The translations under genes and the position numbers were made by a program. Of a DNA stretch of 40,000 nt, positions 1 to 10,849 are shown piece after piece. Position 1 is the first letter of the stretch, and each line of letters starts with the position of its first letter. The notes under the pieces were generated by a model that saw only the letters and a program-made list of their open reading frames with translations, was not told where the DNA came from and made no database searches. The stretch is from Actinidia chinensis. Its lineage: Eukaryota > Streptophyta > Magnoliopsida > Ericales > Actinidiaceae. Location of the stretch: NCBI GenBank assembly GCA_009663005.1, contig VIGQ01001828.1, forward strand, positions 1-40,000, written 5' to 3'.

Positions 1-660
1 ACCGAAGTGACTGCATCTTCTCACTGAGATATCCTACATCCCCTCCACCGGGGTGCGCAGCAAAGTATATCACTTTGCGAGTTGTCGTGGCTCCATTTCT
101 CCTCCCTTGTGCGCACCAATTGGAGAGAATCATCCGCCACTATCAAATCGGAGCCGAAAGAGACTCGTTCGGGCGTTTTCCCCGCGCTTTTCGCTGTACA
201 ACTTTCTCAAATTATCTTGGTCTCCTTCCTCTGAACTTCTCTCTGGACATCCTACACTGGTTGCAACACTCGTGCCTGTCAGACTTCTGTACATATCCCA
301 AAGCATCTCCTTGCCCTCTTGTAAACGCTTCTGGATCCTCTAGTCCATTACGGATCCCCCAAGTACCCCTGCGCTTGCTATATAGGTACCTTTGGTGCAA
401 CGATTGTTTGCCTTGTCTATTCTTCTCGCTAATACCACTGGACCCATGTCGGACATAGCGTCCCCTATCTGACATTCCCCCTCTATCGGTATCGCCCTCC
501 CAATCTTCTTCTCCAATCTCTTTCTCCACAGCATCTCCTTGTTTTCCTTGAAAACTCTCAGAGTTCCTCAACACAGCATTACAGCTGCATCCCTTGAATC
601 TAGCATCCCAATGGAAATCATATTTTTTTTCGTAGATTAGGAGCATGCCTTACCTCGGTC
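1..660. other. Unassigned moderately GC-rich segment with overlapping short open frames
   Basis: This stretch is less AT-rich than what follows and is open over 60-145 codons in several overlapping frames on both strands. The minus-strand frames at 212-646 and 340-534 overlap and look like one frame-shifted stretch rich in Arg, Lys, Glu and Gly. No start context, splice signal or known domain was recognised. It could be a decayed exon or a gag-like fragment whose body lies left of the window. No function is proposed. Confidence 0.2.
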
Positions 661-3600
661 AATGTCATAAAACTCTCATCTGCCATGTGGAACTGGAACT
701 GATCCTTTGCCAACAACTCTGCTAGCTGTGTTGTTCGTTATCCAAACACGTCGCCGTCCGCATGTCGGCATACTAAGAACACTTTTTGTTTTTGCACAAG
801 TGGTAATCACTGCTTGAATCTAATACTCAAATTGACTGACCGGGGTGGTATCCAAACAGCCGCGTCACAGTGTTCTAATTCATAGGAACAGCAAGTAAAC
901 TTGAATAGGAATAGTGTATATCTGTCCCAAAAAGTTTCCTGAAAATGGAATCCACTTTCAATTCATAGACTTAATCTTGCAACAATGAGTCTCTATAGAT
1001 GAAAAAGAAATAAATAACACGGAGAAGAAACAAGAAAGTCGAGGATCCCTGTCATCTCCTATGGGTTTCCTTGGACTTCAAAGTTTTTTCATGACAGATC
1101 GATATGATCAAGAAATCTATCAATAACCGAAGACCTTTGGTAGAATTATATTAATGGGTATAAAAGGTCCTACACAGATTTTCAAGAGAACCATCCAAAT
1201 TTAACTTGCATAAACAGAAGGGTGTACTTTCCGGTTTTCAATTTTTCATGAATCAACTAAAACCAACTAAGGTTAAATTACGAAAATTGTCCCTGTAGTT
1301 TTACTCGTCCTCAATTTTGATCCTTGTGATTTTAGATACCACGATTTGAACTCTTTAGTTTGATTTTCTCACTAAATCAGCCAATTTGTAATTGAGGTTG
1401 TGGTTTTGGATAGATTTTCAATACGTGATTAGTATCAGTATGTGACCTCATTTGATAACAATTTATAGTGAGATTGGATAAATTATAATGGGATTTAAGC
1501 AACTTACGGTGGGAATTGGGTGAAAATAAGAGAAAAATATCAATTTTATACCTCAATAATGGTACATGTCACTTAAGTATGAAAATGCGTCCAAAAACAT
1601 AATATCCATTACCAACCCTATGTATTCTCCATTGGATTAATGACACAATGCACGCCAAAAATTTATATAAAATATCACTTTTACCCAAACCTCGGTCCTC
1701 GAATCCCCTGTAGTTTGGCTAAAGTTGCAAAGCGAACTCTTTCTCCATCCACCGTCAATTAGGCTCACACAAGTTGATGTGCGAACCGCAAATGAGGTTT
1801 GTTAATGACTAACCTTCCCCCACTCTATTTGAAAGTGATTGAAACACTCAAAAAGTTAGTAGAATAAGGTTTTTTTCATAACTTAGGTGTAGTTTTATCC
1901 TTGCTCTTTTATTCAGATTTTTTAGCTGCTTTAGTTTTTGAATTTTTTTTTATCTTTAATGAACTTTTTAAAATCGTTTGAGTAAAACTTTTATACTTTT
2001 TTTGTTTCTCTTGGCAAAGGACAGCCTGGTAAACATAAAAAAATCATCTAATTTAAAAAAAAAAAATCATTAATGAAAAAAAAATTACTCAATAAATTTG
2101 CATTTTATTTTTGTTTTTTTAAAAAAAATTTTTAACCGAAACTTCCAATTGAGTCAATTCACATCTTTTATCAAAAAAATTAAATCAACTAAAAATACAA
2201 TTCTCGAACTTTACTATTTTTTATTTCTCTTTTCCCTCACCAAATTATTTATCCAAAAACAAAGCCAGCCACGTCGTGTCGATGGTCTCATCAATCCTTT
2301 TGAAAGAATTCCAAGTATATGCCAACAGCCAATGTTAACCAATTGTTATTTAAAAGATGTGAATACTCCGATCCTCACTCTTTTAAAACTATCTCGTCAA
2401 TTTCATAAAAATCCCAAATTATCCCCAAGAACCTTGTTTCACAATTTGGTAAAAAAACTGTTTCCCTTCGATTTGGTGATGAAATGTGTGATGATGAACA
2501 AGTTTTTTTGGCTGTCCCTCGAATTTATACAGAATGATAGTGGTTCCCTTTAGCCTTGTTGGAATAATGATTTATCTCCAATCATTTTAAAATGGTGATC
2601 AACTTTTTAAAACAAATTTAATCGTTTATTTTTATATAAAAAAGAAGACAGAGTGAGTTTTTCTGTCATAGAAAACGGTTTTTTTGTTAAAAGAAGATTT
2701 TTTCGGACAAGTTAGGATTTTTTAAAATCACCAAAAAGAGTAAGGATTGGAATGCCAATGATACTATGAGAATACCTAGATTTTCAAAATAAAGTGCATT
2801 TCTGCCATAATGCTATGTGTAGGAGCATGAGTGGTTTCTGGCTTACCAATTTAAATCATCAACAATCACAAAAGGAATGAATGTTCCCTGCAATTATAAA
2901 ATCTAGAGAGACAGCTTTCTATCTCCACCATTTTGTAAGACCCATTAACAAGAGATCATATAAGTATTTTTGGATCACGAATGCGGACCAACATATAGTA
3001 TTAATCTTCAAAAGTACCCAACTTTCAGGTTTTGAAAATCATGCGCCATAAAAATTACAATTAACAATATTGAGGATATATCGGACTATGATCCCATGTT
3101 AAAAAAGAAAGAAAGATCTTTTTAAAAATGAACCGAATTTATCAACTTCCGCCTAATATGGGCCCAAAACATATATAAATTCAGTTATTTGACATTCACC
3201 CAAGCATCAAAGGGCACTCCAGCATTTTACTTTCAATTTTCTGTTCACGAACAAAAAACGTTTCAAGGGAGTTTATATATGCTCTCAAAATGAAAATGTT
3301 TCTGAATGAAATCCAAATTTTTGTAGACTCACCTAACGAAACATATGAATTCAAAGAACGAACTGAGATTCATTTGCATATCTAAACATATTAGTTTCCT
3401 ATTACCTATGTTTAAAAAGAAAAAGGAAAGACGAAAAACAACCTTAATGTAGAGAAGTGTAGACTGGGTTTGCATTCCTTACCAGCCTTATCGTCTGGGT
3501 TCAATCCTATTGTACAAATGCTATCAGAAAAAATGTTTTATGTAGAATTAAAATGCTTTTAAATTGTTCCTCCCAGCCACCCATTAATAGGTTCTAATGA

Positions 3601-5655
3601 GCGTTAAAATTTTCGCAATAAGAATCTAATATTTACCCTCACGGGGCCACCATAAACGTTCTAATTGGAGCGCAACTTTGAACAATAAGAAAATAATGCA
3701 TGAGGACAAACACTAGAGTCATACTGCCTTAATCTCGTAGAACTTCTATCATCTTCCCAACTACTAAAACTGAATGCGCAGGTCTAATACAAAAAAAAGG
3801 CGGGCCATGAAACAGACTCAAACAGGGGCCCTTATGATCAATTGTAACGCCATAGTCAACGATCTTTAGCCATCATATAGAAAAATGAAGTAGAGTAGAT
3901 AAATTCTGTGACCAGAATAAGTATCTTGTCAGGCGCATACACTTGGAATGATGCAAGCCAACACCATGTGGGTGTGCTGTGCTCCGCAGACTAATGTAGG
4001 AGTACACAAATTCTCGAGCAATTAATTCGGATAATAAACTCGCCAGAATGTCCAGAACTCGTTAAAATAATGCAAACCCCCCCCTGAAACAAAAAGTAAA
4101 AAATAAATCATAATTTGATCTCACAAAACCCCGTCCAAAAAATAAAGTACTTCCAATTAATTTATTCTTCCTCTGTCGTGAGGGACTATACTCGAAAAAA
4201 ACCAGAAAGGAACCTCACTTGGACTTCGTTATGTGAGACTGAACTGCAATACTACACGATAGTGTTACAGGGAGCATTTTTTGAAACATAAAAGAAGAAT
4301 AATCAATCTTATTCTAAAAGTTTTCATACGCTTTGAAGTTTTTCTTACTTTTTGTGAATGCCAAAAAGAAACAACCTACAAAAACTTACAAAAATAACCC
4401 AACCCCAACAATGTGACATGTATAAATTAAACTATGGAATTTTAAAGTCGTCACTATTCAAATCCTCTATCAGTTATCATTTGTCTATTTTGATGAAAAG
4501 AATAGTTCCCACAAAAATGATTGGCATCATGAAAAAAATATTCAAACAGATATAGAAAGAGAGAGACATGAGAGAGGACATTATAAAATGGCTGAAGCAA
4601 AGATTTAAGACCTCAATAAATCGTAATGTTTTGAATTTTGTCAGTTGGTTTATTTCTCCTGTTGCCATCAAATTACATATATGAGACTGACGGTGAGGGT
4701 CGAATTTTACGAGTAAGTTAAAAATTTCATGATTTATTGTTGAAATTTAAAAAACACGGAAGTTTTAAGTTTGTAATTTTCTCAAAAAAAAATAGATGAA
4801 TTCAAGTTAATTCTAGGACTTGAGATAAAGCATACATCAAAACAGCCAAGTGGAGCATATAATATTGTGTTTGTGCTTATAGTCATCACTTGAGTAGTGA
4901 TTAGGGAAAAAACCTAATGATAAAAGAACAATATTGTGTTTATGGTAGAAGATTACCAAATTGGGTACCCTGTATTCAGCAAAAGTGCCAGGATATGCGG
5001 CGAAAAATCCCACGAGATATGCCAACAATTCACCTGATAGCTAAGTACTGAACGTTGATGTTCCGGTGATGAGAGGGAATGATACAACCTCTCAAATTGG
5101 TCTCGCCGTTGAACGTTCCTGAAGATTCCAATGGACTTCACAATCTAGTTCTGGTGAGAAAAATCAAAGGGAATGGAATTATATATTATTCAGCAAACAC
5201 AATCAATATGAATTTGTGAAACAGAGTATTGGGGGCTCAAGAATCATGGAGAGAGGAGATTTTTACTAACATTAAATTAATTAAAATATGTTTTTCAAGA
5301 ATTGTGGAAGGAAAGAATCGAAAGTTGAACAGAATACACACATATACTGACCGTGATGGTGTATACGAAATACATGTGGTTCGCCATATGGTGGCCGAGG
5401 GTGAGGGCCAGACAATGTCTCGTTCATACGAGTGTGTGGATGTTTCAACCATTACAATCAAGTGGTAAGAGTTCTTTTTCCAATTTCTGAAGGTGAAGAT
5501 ACAACGGGGACCGGACTTTTGATGAAACTGGAGAAGCTTGGGTTGCTCTTCAACTTGACATCGATGAATTAGAGACAAGGATAGACAACGGCTCTAATTT
5601 TTAATGGAAAAAAAAAAAAAAAAAAGGAAAACACAAAGGAGTTCAAAAAAAGACT
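661..5655. other. AT-rich intergenic region without a recognisable gene
   Basis: The stretch is dominated by A and T runs. The frames in it (for example 2098-2553 +, 4358-4555 +, 5229-5468 +, 5237-5578 -) are low-complexity or have no recognisable domain. The sequence near 1262-1560 reads like dispersed plant intergenic repeat but no boundary could be drawn. No tRNA, LTR or terminal inverted repeat was found. The missing N-terminal half of the ZMYM1-like gene was looked for in 4800-5650 and not found. Confidence 0.5.
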
Positions 5656-6868
5656 ACTCGACAAAAAATACTAGAGCAGTCATAGACATGTGGTTTGTCA
5701 TGGTCTTAACCTTGTGCTTTGTGATATGGGCCAACAATTGCAATATAAAGCTAATCTTTTTTGGCGGTTCTACAACGTAATACTGCGTGTTTGCCGGATT
5801 CTACCAAGCGGTGGCAAATTTTGATCAAAAAAAGGTTAATGGCATCCACGTTAAGCCATTACACAGACAAGTTGGGAAAAGTAGCGTTTGAAAAGTGTTT
5901 AAAGCCATTAAGGTACCAAGCTCAAAAATAAAGAAAGCTTTAATTGGAGTGCGTGGGCGGAATTCCCCTGATGAAGCATGTGCAAAAAAAGTGAGGATGA
6001 TTCTTGGTAAGACATGAAATTGAGATTTTGAATTCTTGGTTAGCATGATTATAGGGGCATAATCTGTTTGTTGCTGTTAATTTGTGAGCAAGGCATGGCA
6101 AAGAAGATATGCATATAGATGTTGCTTATTGACAATGAATGGGCTTGTTACATTTTTTAGAGGTATTAGAGAAAATGGCTTGGTGAGAGGCCGTGATTGA
6201 AGCTAAGAAATGCATCAACGATGGAAATCAAGCCTATTTTTATTGAGAAGCGGTGTCATTCGTAGAAGAAATAATTGATGAGGATGTGGGTGAAGAGGCG
6301 AGCTTATCAGCTGAAGAATCATTTAGAATTAAATTATTTTTTGTTCATTAAGATATATAAAGCTCTGGTTCTCTGAAAGCAAATTGAAGCAATTTCAAAA
6401 GATATGAGAAAATTTGGTGTGTTTTTGTTTGATCTGTGAAGAAAGTAAATGCTCTGACCAGTCAATGTTTGATGGAACACTGTGCAAAATTGGAAGATGT
6501 TCTGAAGCATGAAGGGAAGTTCTGATTAGATGGAAAAGATTTGTTTTAGAATTTAAAAATCTTTGAAAGATGGCTACCCGAAACAGACAACAAAACCAAT
6601 TGAAGTCTCAATGATCTGATGAAATATGGAGGTTGTTTTCAAATGCATGGGGTGCTTAAGAATATTGTTGACTATACCCGTTACAGTTGCGTCTCGAGAA
6701 AGAAAGCTTTTCAAGGTAGAGAGAAGAGTTGATCAAGAATTACCTTCGCTCAACTATGTCACAAGAAAGGTTAAGGGATTGGCCATCTATCTATTGAGAA
6801 TGAGAGGAGAGGATGTTGATTGTGAGGAAATAATGAGTACTTTTGTTGCTAAAATGCACGAAGAGTGA
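5656..6868 (+). pseudogene. Decayed hAT-derived ZMYM1-like gene (TTF-type zinc finger family), C-terminal half
   Basis: Intact plant relatives are about 700-800-residue domesticated or mobile hAT transposases: an N-terminal TTF-type zinc finger, an RNase H-like catalytic core and a C-terminal hAT dimerisation domain. Only the part from the core onward remains. In order and across shifting frames: STKRWQIL near 5800; a stretch like the family's KPLSxTRWE near 5850; KAIRYQ-like LKPLRYQA near 5905; DMHIDVA near 6110; AEESFRI near 6315; CAKLEDVLKHEGSSD near 6483; and, in an open frame at 6626-6868, LLTIPVTVASRER followed by KGLAIYLLRM. That last block is the conserved dimerisation signature. Stops and shifts make it non-coding as read. 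The zinc finger and catalytic N-terminus are absent. The family assignment is strong; whether the frame breaks are biological or read errors cannot be told. Confidence 0.82.
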
Positions 6869-6959
6869 TGTTTAAGTAACGATGATAATACTTTGATGAA
6901 TACATTATTTGTTTTAAAATTATTTGATCGATTTTGTATTCGATTATTTTGTATATGCA

Positions 6960-7028
6960 TTATTAAGGGCCCTATTTTTTGGAGATAGCCCTTCTAGGCC
7001 TCCAAAATCTCAAAAACCGGCCCGGGTC
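6960..7028 (+). mobile_element. Possible 3' end of the hAT-type element
   Basis: About 90 bp behind the ZMYM1-like remnant lies GGGCCCTATTTTTTGG, a CTAGGCCTCCAAAATCTCA segment, and a terminal CCGGCCCG. Elements carrying this gene family in plants often end in such a stretch with a CCGGCCC terminus. No matching CAGGGCCGG-like 5' end or target-site duplication was found upstream, so the boundary is only a suggestion. Confidence 0.3.
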
Positions 7029-7430
7029 ACGGTCCAAGATTTCAAGCCTGTTGTTAGCCATCTTAAGCTTTCAGTGCAACGGTTGTTGCTTAGCAAGGAC
7101 ATGATTTGCATTCTCTTTGCTAAATGTTTATATGTAGGCAAGTGATGGGTACAGACATGCTGGTAGAATGAATATTTCGGGACCATTTGATGGTCTGTGC
7201 ATTAGTTGGTTGTTCACTTTCTGAATGCAGATCAACTTGTAAGTTGGTGCTGTGGTGTACTTTGTAGACATGCAATTAAAAATTCGAAGTATAAAAGTTA
7301 TCATGGGGGTGATGGATGCCATACGGGCCCCTCAGACCTTGTGTTCTCTTATTTTTTTGCCATGCCTTTTTGACTAAACTACGAACACAGTACTTCACAT
7401 TTTTGTATTTGACATAGATATTTTCCGCAA

Positions 7431-7675
7431 AATTCATAGGATTGTACGCATTGAATTTGGTTGTTCCGATTGGTTGCATTGCATGCACAAACTTGCTTAG
7501 CTGTTGTGCCAAAAAAATAATCTATTTAAAGAACCACATTAATGCACATTTGCTACTTGCAAGATCTTATTACTAATTCCTGGGGTTATAGGTCCATGAA
7601 TTTTGGTCCGGACTTGGTGCATTGCAGCCCACAAAACTGGCTTATTGCTGTTTTTGCAATAAACTCATCTATTTG
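7431..7675 (+). repeat. Imperfect direct duplication inside the fibrillarin intron (copy 1)
   Basis: Two segments starting at 7431 and 7575, each about 100 bp, share the order AATTC, GAATTTGGT, a TTGCATTGCA-type block, CACAAAACTTGCTTA-like sequence, GCTGTT and AATCTATTT. The same pair occurs in the second fibrillarin copy at about 18031 and 18167. The intron-internal doubling is therefore older than the segmental duplication. No function is known. Confidence 0.65.
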
Positions 7676-7790
7676 ACTGTTTTTTTGTTGCCAAGTAATT
7701 AATATTTACCTTTGTTCAGCCATTAAAAAAACCACCAAAAATGTTTTGTGGCATCAGAATTCTTCTGTGTGAGAATCATCCTCCAGGTTC

Positions 7791-7895
7791 CAGAGGTGAT
7801 AACTGCTTTTGTGGAAATAATTCCTACAGAAATACTGCAATTATGAAGTATTTTTTCAAAATGGTTACTTCCGAACGGATTTCTTCATGCAAATC
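7791..7895 (+). ncRNA. Candidate intronic box C/D snoRNA, copy 1 (position of plant U60f)
   Basis: In Arabidopsis both fibrillarin genes carry the snoRNA U60f in an intron. Here the intron before the ARILALN exon contains GTGATAACTG (box C-like) at 7796 and TTATGAAG (C'-like) at 7842. The expected box D' and box D CTGA sequences are CTGC and CTTC in this copy but CTGA in the other copy. Flanking CCAGA and AAATCT could pair weakly. No guide sequence was checked against rRNA. The call rests mainly on context. Confidence 0.25.
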
Positions 7896-8642
7896 TCAGT
7901 TTTTCTTTTATTTTCCTGTTCCCTGCAGGCAAGGATATTAGCCCTGAATGCGTCATATTTCCTGAAAGCTGGAGGTCATTTTGTTATATCCATCAAGGTT
8001 TGTCCTTTTACAACTAGGCTTTCTTAGACGATATCTCACTAACCAAAAATACTTAGAAAATGAGAAAAAAAGGATTAAAGCATGTGTTAGCGATAAAACT
8101 TGTGTATGATTATATGATTGTATCCAATATGTTTCAGGCCAATTGTATCGATTTCAACTGTCCTGCTGAGGGCAGTGTTTGCCCAGGAAGTGAAGAAGCA
8201 TGCTGAGGCAGAGCAGTTCAAGCCCATTGAGCAAGTCACTCTTGACCTTTTGAAATAGGAACATGCTTGCGTCGTTGTCTGCATTACCGTGTGCCTAAGA
8301 AACAGAAAGCTGCAGCCTTTTTTTTTTTGCTGGGCCTCTATGAATGGTTGTTGTAACATATTTGTTCCAAGAGCCAAGGACTAAGCTGACGGACTTTATA
8401 AAAGCGACGTAGTATTTATCTTGTTTTGGCGGTTTTGTTGGCTTCTTGTACTTAGCTTGTGTCAAACAATATTTATTTCAGTTTATCTCTAAACATCAAC
8501 GCATGTGAAGCTGGAAATGTAATTTTATTTTGAATATCGGAATAATGTGCAATTGTTCAACAAATACTTTTGAGTCTAAGTTAATAGATTGTGATTGGAA
8601 TGCAAAAGTACAGTATGACCAATATTGTCCTTTCTTCCTTTA

Positions 8643-8654
8643 AAACCCTAACCC
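8643..8654 (+). promoter_or_regulatory. Telo-box-like motif AAACCCTAACCC
   Basis: The sequence AAACCCTAACCC sits after a pyrimidine-rich stretch, about 300 bp behind the fibrillarin stop. Telo-boxes (AAACCCTA) are common in plant promoters of translation and ribosome genes. The second copy reads AAAACCTCAACCC at about 28895, so the motif is not conserved. No gene start was recognised downstream; it may be chance. Confidence 0.25.
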
Positions 8655-8924
8655 TTTTTCGCCGTTGCCACACGGCACCTCCCTGCACCCGTAACACCCT
8701 GTTTCCACCAGGATACATCATGTGGTTCACATTTAAAAAACCTGCTATTCGAAGGCAAATCAAGATTCTATGTTGTCGAAGTAATGGGAAGACGAATGGA
8801 GAGACAGTTAGTCAAGGCAATAACTCCAGCTTTCAAGATCAAATAAGTTGCTCCAATTGGACATGAAATGAGCCTTATCATCCCAAGTTTTTTGCTCACT
8901 ATTTCTCACCATCAAACGCCATCT

Positions 8925-9120
8925 CGTCTTTCCTTGCATGCACTGACATATGGGATGAACCATCTCCACGGCAGTGTTAATCCACCTTTATTTTTTAGAG
9001 TATCACTGTTGCGGGTAATGTTAATCTACTTCTTTAAAGAGTGACAAAAATAAAGACTTAAAATATGTATGAATAATATGAATAAGATATGAAAAAAATG
9101 TTCTTGTGCGCGCTAGCCCA
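8925..9120. repeat. Local repeat family member R1
   Basis: This stretch holds TTCCTTGCATGCACTGACATATGG-like sequence, then a CACGGCAGT block, ACTTCTTTAAAGAGTGA and ATATGAAAAAAATGTTCTTGTGC. It is collinear with copy 2 at 29145-29330. Its last 120 bp recur at 13459-13600, on the other side of the foreign stretch. It is part of the duplicated unit; no coding sense was found. Confidence 0.6.
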
Positions 9121-9261
9121 GGATACGATAAAATACTAAGTAAAAGTATTTGATCGAAGTCCTTTAAGTACTTTGGAATTTAAATGATTAGAGAAGTAAA
9201 ACAATTGTGCACCCACCAACCCCGCACCTTCAGGCATATATATACTTCGGTGTTCAATTAT

Positions 9262-9480
9262 TCTTGCAACGTTCTTGCATTTCCTTGCATGCATTGAAAT
9301 AGGGCTGAGCCATCTCATGGCGGCCACTACGACACCAGAGCCATCTGAACATTTGTCCGGAACCAAGTTCAGAAAGCCATGGCACGCATGATCTAGCACC
9401 GGGAGATTGGCCATTTGAGTTTAAAGTTGAAAGGGCTCCACGAACACGAGGCTAACTGGTGATTCCAGACCCGAGACGAG
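9262..9480. repeat. Local repeat family member R2
   Basis: A second partial copy of the same non-coding segment: TTCCTTGCATGCATTGA, CATCTCATGGCGG, an AGCCATGGCACGCATGATC block, CTAGCACCGGGAGATT and AAGTTGAAAGGGCTCC. These correspond, in order, to 29150-29410 of copy 2 with intervening sequence lost. It lies within the stretch that separates the two parts of copy 1. Confidence 0.5.
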
Positions 9481-10245
9481 ATAGCCCAGGACTGTCCTGC
9501 ACTGGCACTGAGAATAAACGATTCTTCTTCCTAGTCTCTTCCTCCAATATTACCAGAATCTCAATTTGTCAGACACAGGACAAAATAAATACAAATAAAA
9601 AGTCCATGAAAATATAGCTTATCATAAATATTATGGGCTCCCACGTCTTGGATTAGAGGCAAGATTATCTTTTTCTGGCTGTGTTTCAAGTATTGCGCAT
9701 AAGATGACCCCCATTTTCTTACAATTTACAAAGCAATGCTTGTTTCACACATCATGAAAGGAAGCCATGTGAATTTTCTTTTGAGCAAAGTAAGATATTA
9801 AATCTTGACCCCTTTCGATTAAAACGATCGATTTTTGACAATGAAATTGCCTTTCTTATCATCTGAGTTATGTTAATTGATCACTCATGATTGCCCGGCC
9901 AAGTTTTATAGTTCCAAAAATTATCCCCTGACCGTGTCCGATCCTCTTGGGGGGATCCCAGGATGGTGAGGGAAGAGATGGAAGTAGACGAGGAATATAT
10001 TATTTGGAAGAACGAGCTATTGCTAGAAGAAGAAGAAGTACCAATAACAAGTGCAACTTCCAATTAAGAAGTTACAGCCCAGTAATTAGTACACTAAAAG
10101 GAAAGGGGCCTCGGACCTAAGGCCTGTGGTTTGGTGCAACTTCCGCAACATAAAGAAAATTATTTGGTCGCCTTACGAACCTCCCTTCTCATGCATCCCC
10201 TATTATATTACAGTGCTTGTCTTGCCAAATTAGTTCAGCTGTAGG
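9481..10245. other. Non-coding stretch, nothing recognised
   Basis: AT-rich sequence with a short GA/CT-rich island near 9960-10070 that produces a serine-rich frame on the minus strand. No domain, repeat partner or terminal structure was seen. Confidence 0.4.
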
Positions 10246-10435
10246 AGGGGCGGAGCCAGGAGCAAAGTTCAGTGGGGTCAAAATCATAAATTATGAATAA
10301 TAATATAAAAATTTTTTTTCAGTGGGAGTCAAAGCAGTGCATTTTCTTTGTTGGGGTGGAAGTGTAATTTTTTGGTATACTAAAAATGCAAAAAAATAAT
10401 TTCAGTGGGGTCAACCTCTCCTAGCTCCGCATGGT
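10246..10435. mobile_element. Small MITE (GGGGCGGAGCC type), 190 bp
   Basis: The element opens with AGGGGCGGAGCCAGG and closes with CCTCTCCTAGCTCCGC, an imperfect terminal inverted repeat. The interior is AT-rich and repeats AGTGGG(G/A)(G)TCA three times. It is flanked by CTGTAGG at 10239-10245 and 10436-10442, a likely target-site duplication. This terminal sequence is common in short non-autonomous plant DNA transposons. It has no coding capacity. Confidence 0.6.
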
Positions 10436-10479
10436 CTGTAGGTACACATTCAAAGTTGTCTTAATTTCCTATCGCGCAC

Positions 10480-10760
10480 AGGACGAACATCTGGCCGACC
10501 ATCCCTCAGGCCACTATTACACCGAATGCGTCTACAATGTGTATCGGGCCAAGTTGAGCAGCCATGCACGGCTGATATAGCACCAGGAGGATTCCCATCC
10601 GGAGTGAAGGTCAAAGGCTCCAAAACTTGTGTTGTTCGCCGTATGCAGACACCATGAAAGATGACCAGACATATACCACTCTCTCCCTCCTAGCTCGTCT
10701 CGGTGCAATAATACTCTCTAGGGTCGCTATATATACATTGTAAATAACGGGTGAAATGTT
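10480..10760. repeat. Local repeat family member R3
   Basis: Contains AGCCATGCACGGCTGAT, AGCACCAGGAGGATTCCCAT, GGTCAAAGGCTCC, a GATGACCAGACATATACCAC block, CTCCTAGCTCGTCTCGG and TACTCTCTAGGGTCGCTAT. The same chain is found at 13590-13800 and 29340-29530, so this is a third partial copy near the original. Non-coding as far as can be seen. Confidence 0.7.
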
Positions 10761-10849
10761 ATGTATTTGCATAATTTCTGACGTGTCATATTTAAATTAA
10801 TTTCTTTCAGGCCTTAGTTTAATAAATCTCAACATCGAGAGAATGTCCA

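Larger units (their letters stand above)
7140..8341 (+). pseudogene. FIB: Fibrillarin, 3' exons (copy 1)
   Basis: Fibrillarin is the SAM-dependent 2'-O-methyltransferase of box C/D snoRNPs and acts in the nucleolus on pre-rRNA. The exon at 7929-7997 is undamaged: after a TTCCCTGCAG acceptor it gives 23 in-frame residues containing ARILALNASYFLKAGGHF and VISIK, then a GT donor. These match the end of the methyltransferase fold in plant fibrillarins. The last exon starts at 8138 after TTTCAG with ANCID and runs through an EVKK-type helix and YRVPKKQKAA, the typical C-terminus, to a stop near 8339; it needs several frame shifts. An eroded exon at about 7140-7240 resembles YRMLVGM and the PDQ donor region but is weak. 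The N-terminal RGG domain and SAM-binding motifs are missing, so this is a 3' fragment. Confidence 0.85.

Noticed and set aside
53..646. Overlapping open frames on both strands at the left edge as protein-coding genes
   Set aside because: No start context, domain or splice signal; kept only as an unassigned segment.
2098..2553. 151-codon plus-strand frame
   Set aside because: Composition follows the AT-rich background (Phe, Lys, Leu, Asn) with no recognisable domain or promoter.
3460..3520. GGGTTCAATCC as part of a tRNA gene
   Set aside because: No matching acceptor stem, D arm or anticodon arm could be drawn.
4074..4084. Short C run as another homopolymer anomaly
   Set aside because: Nine C in a row is within the normal range and has no second copy for comparison.
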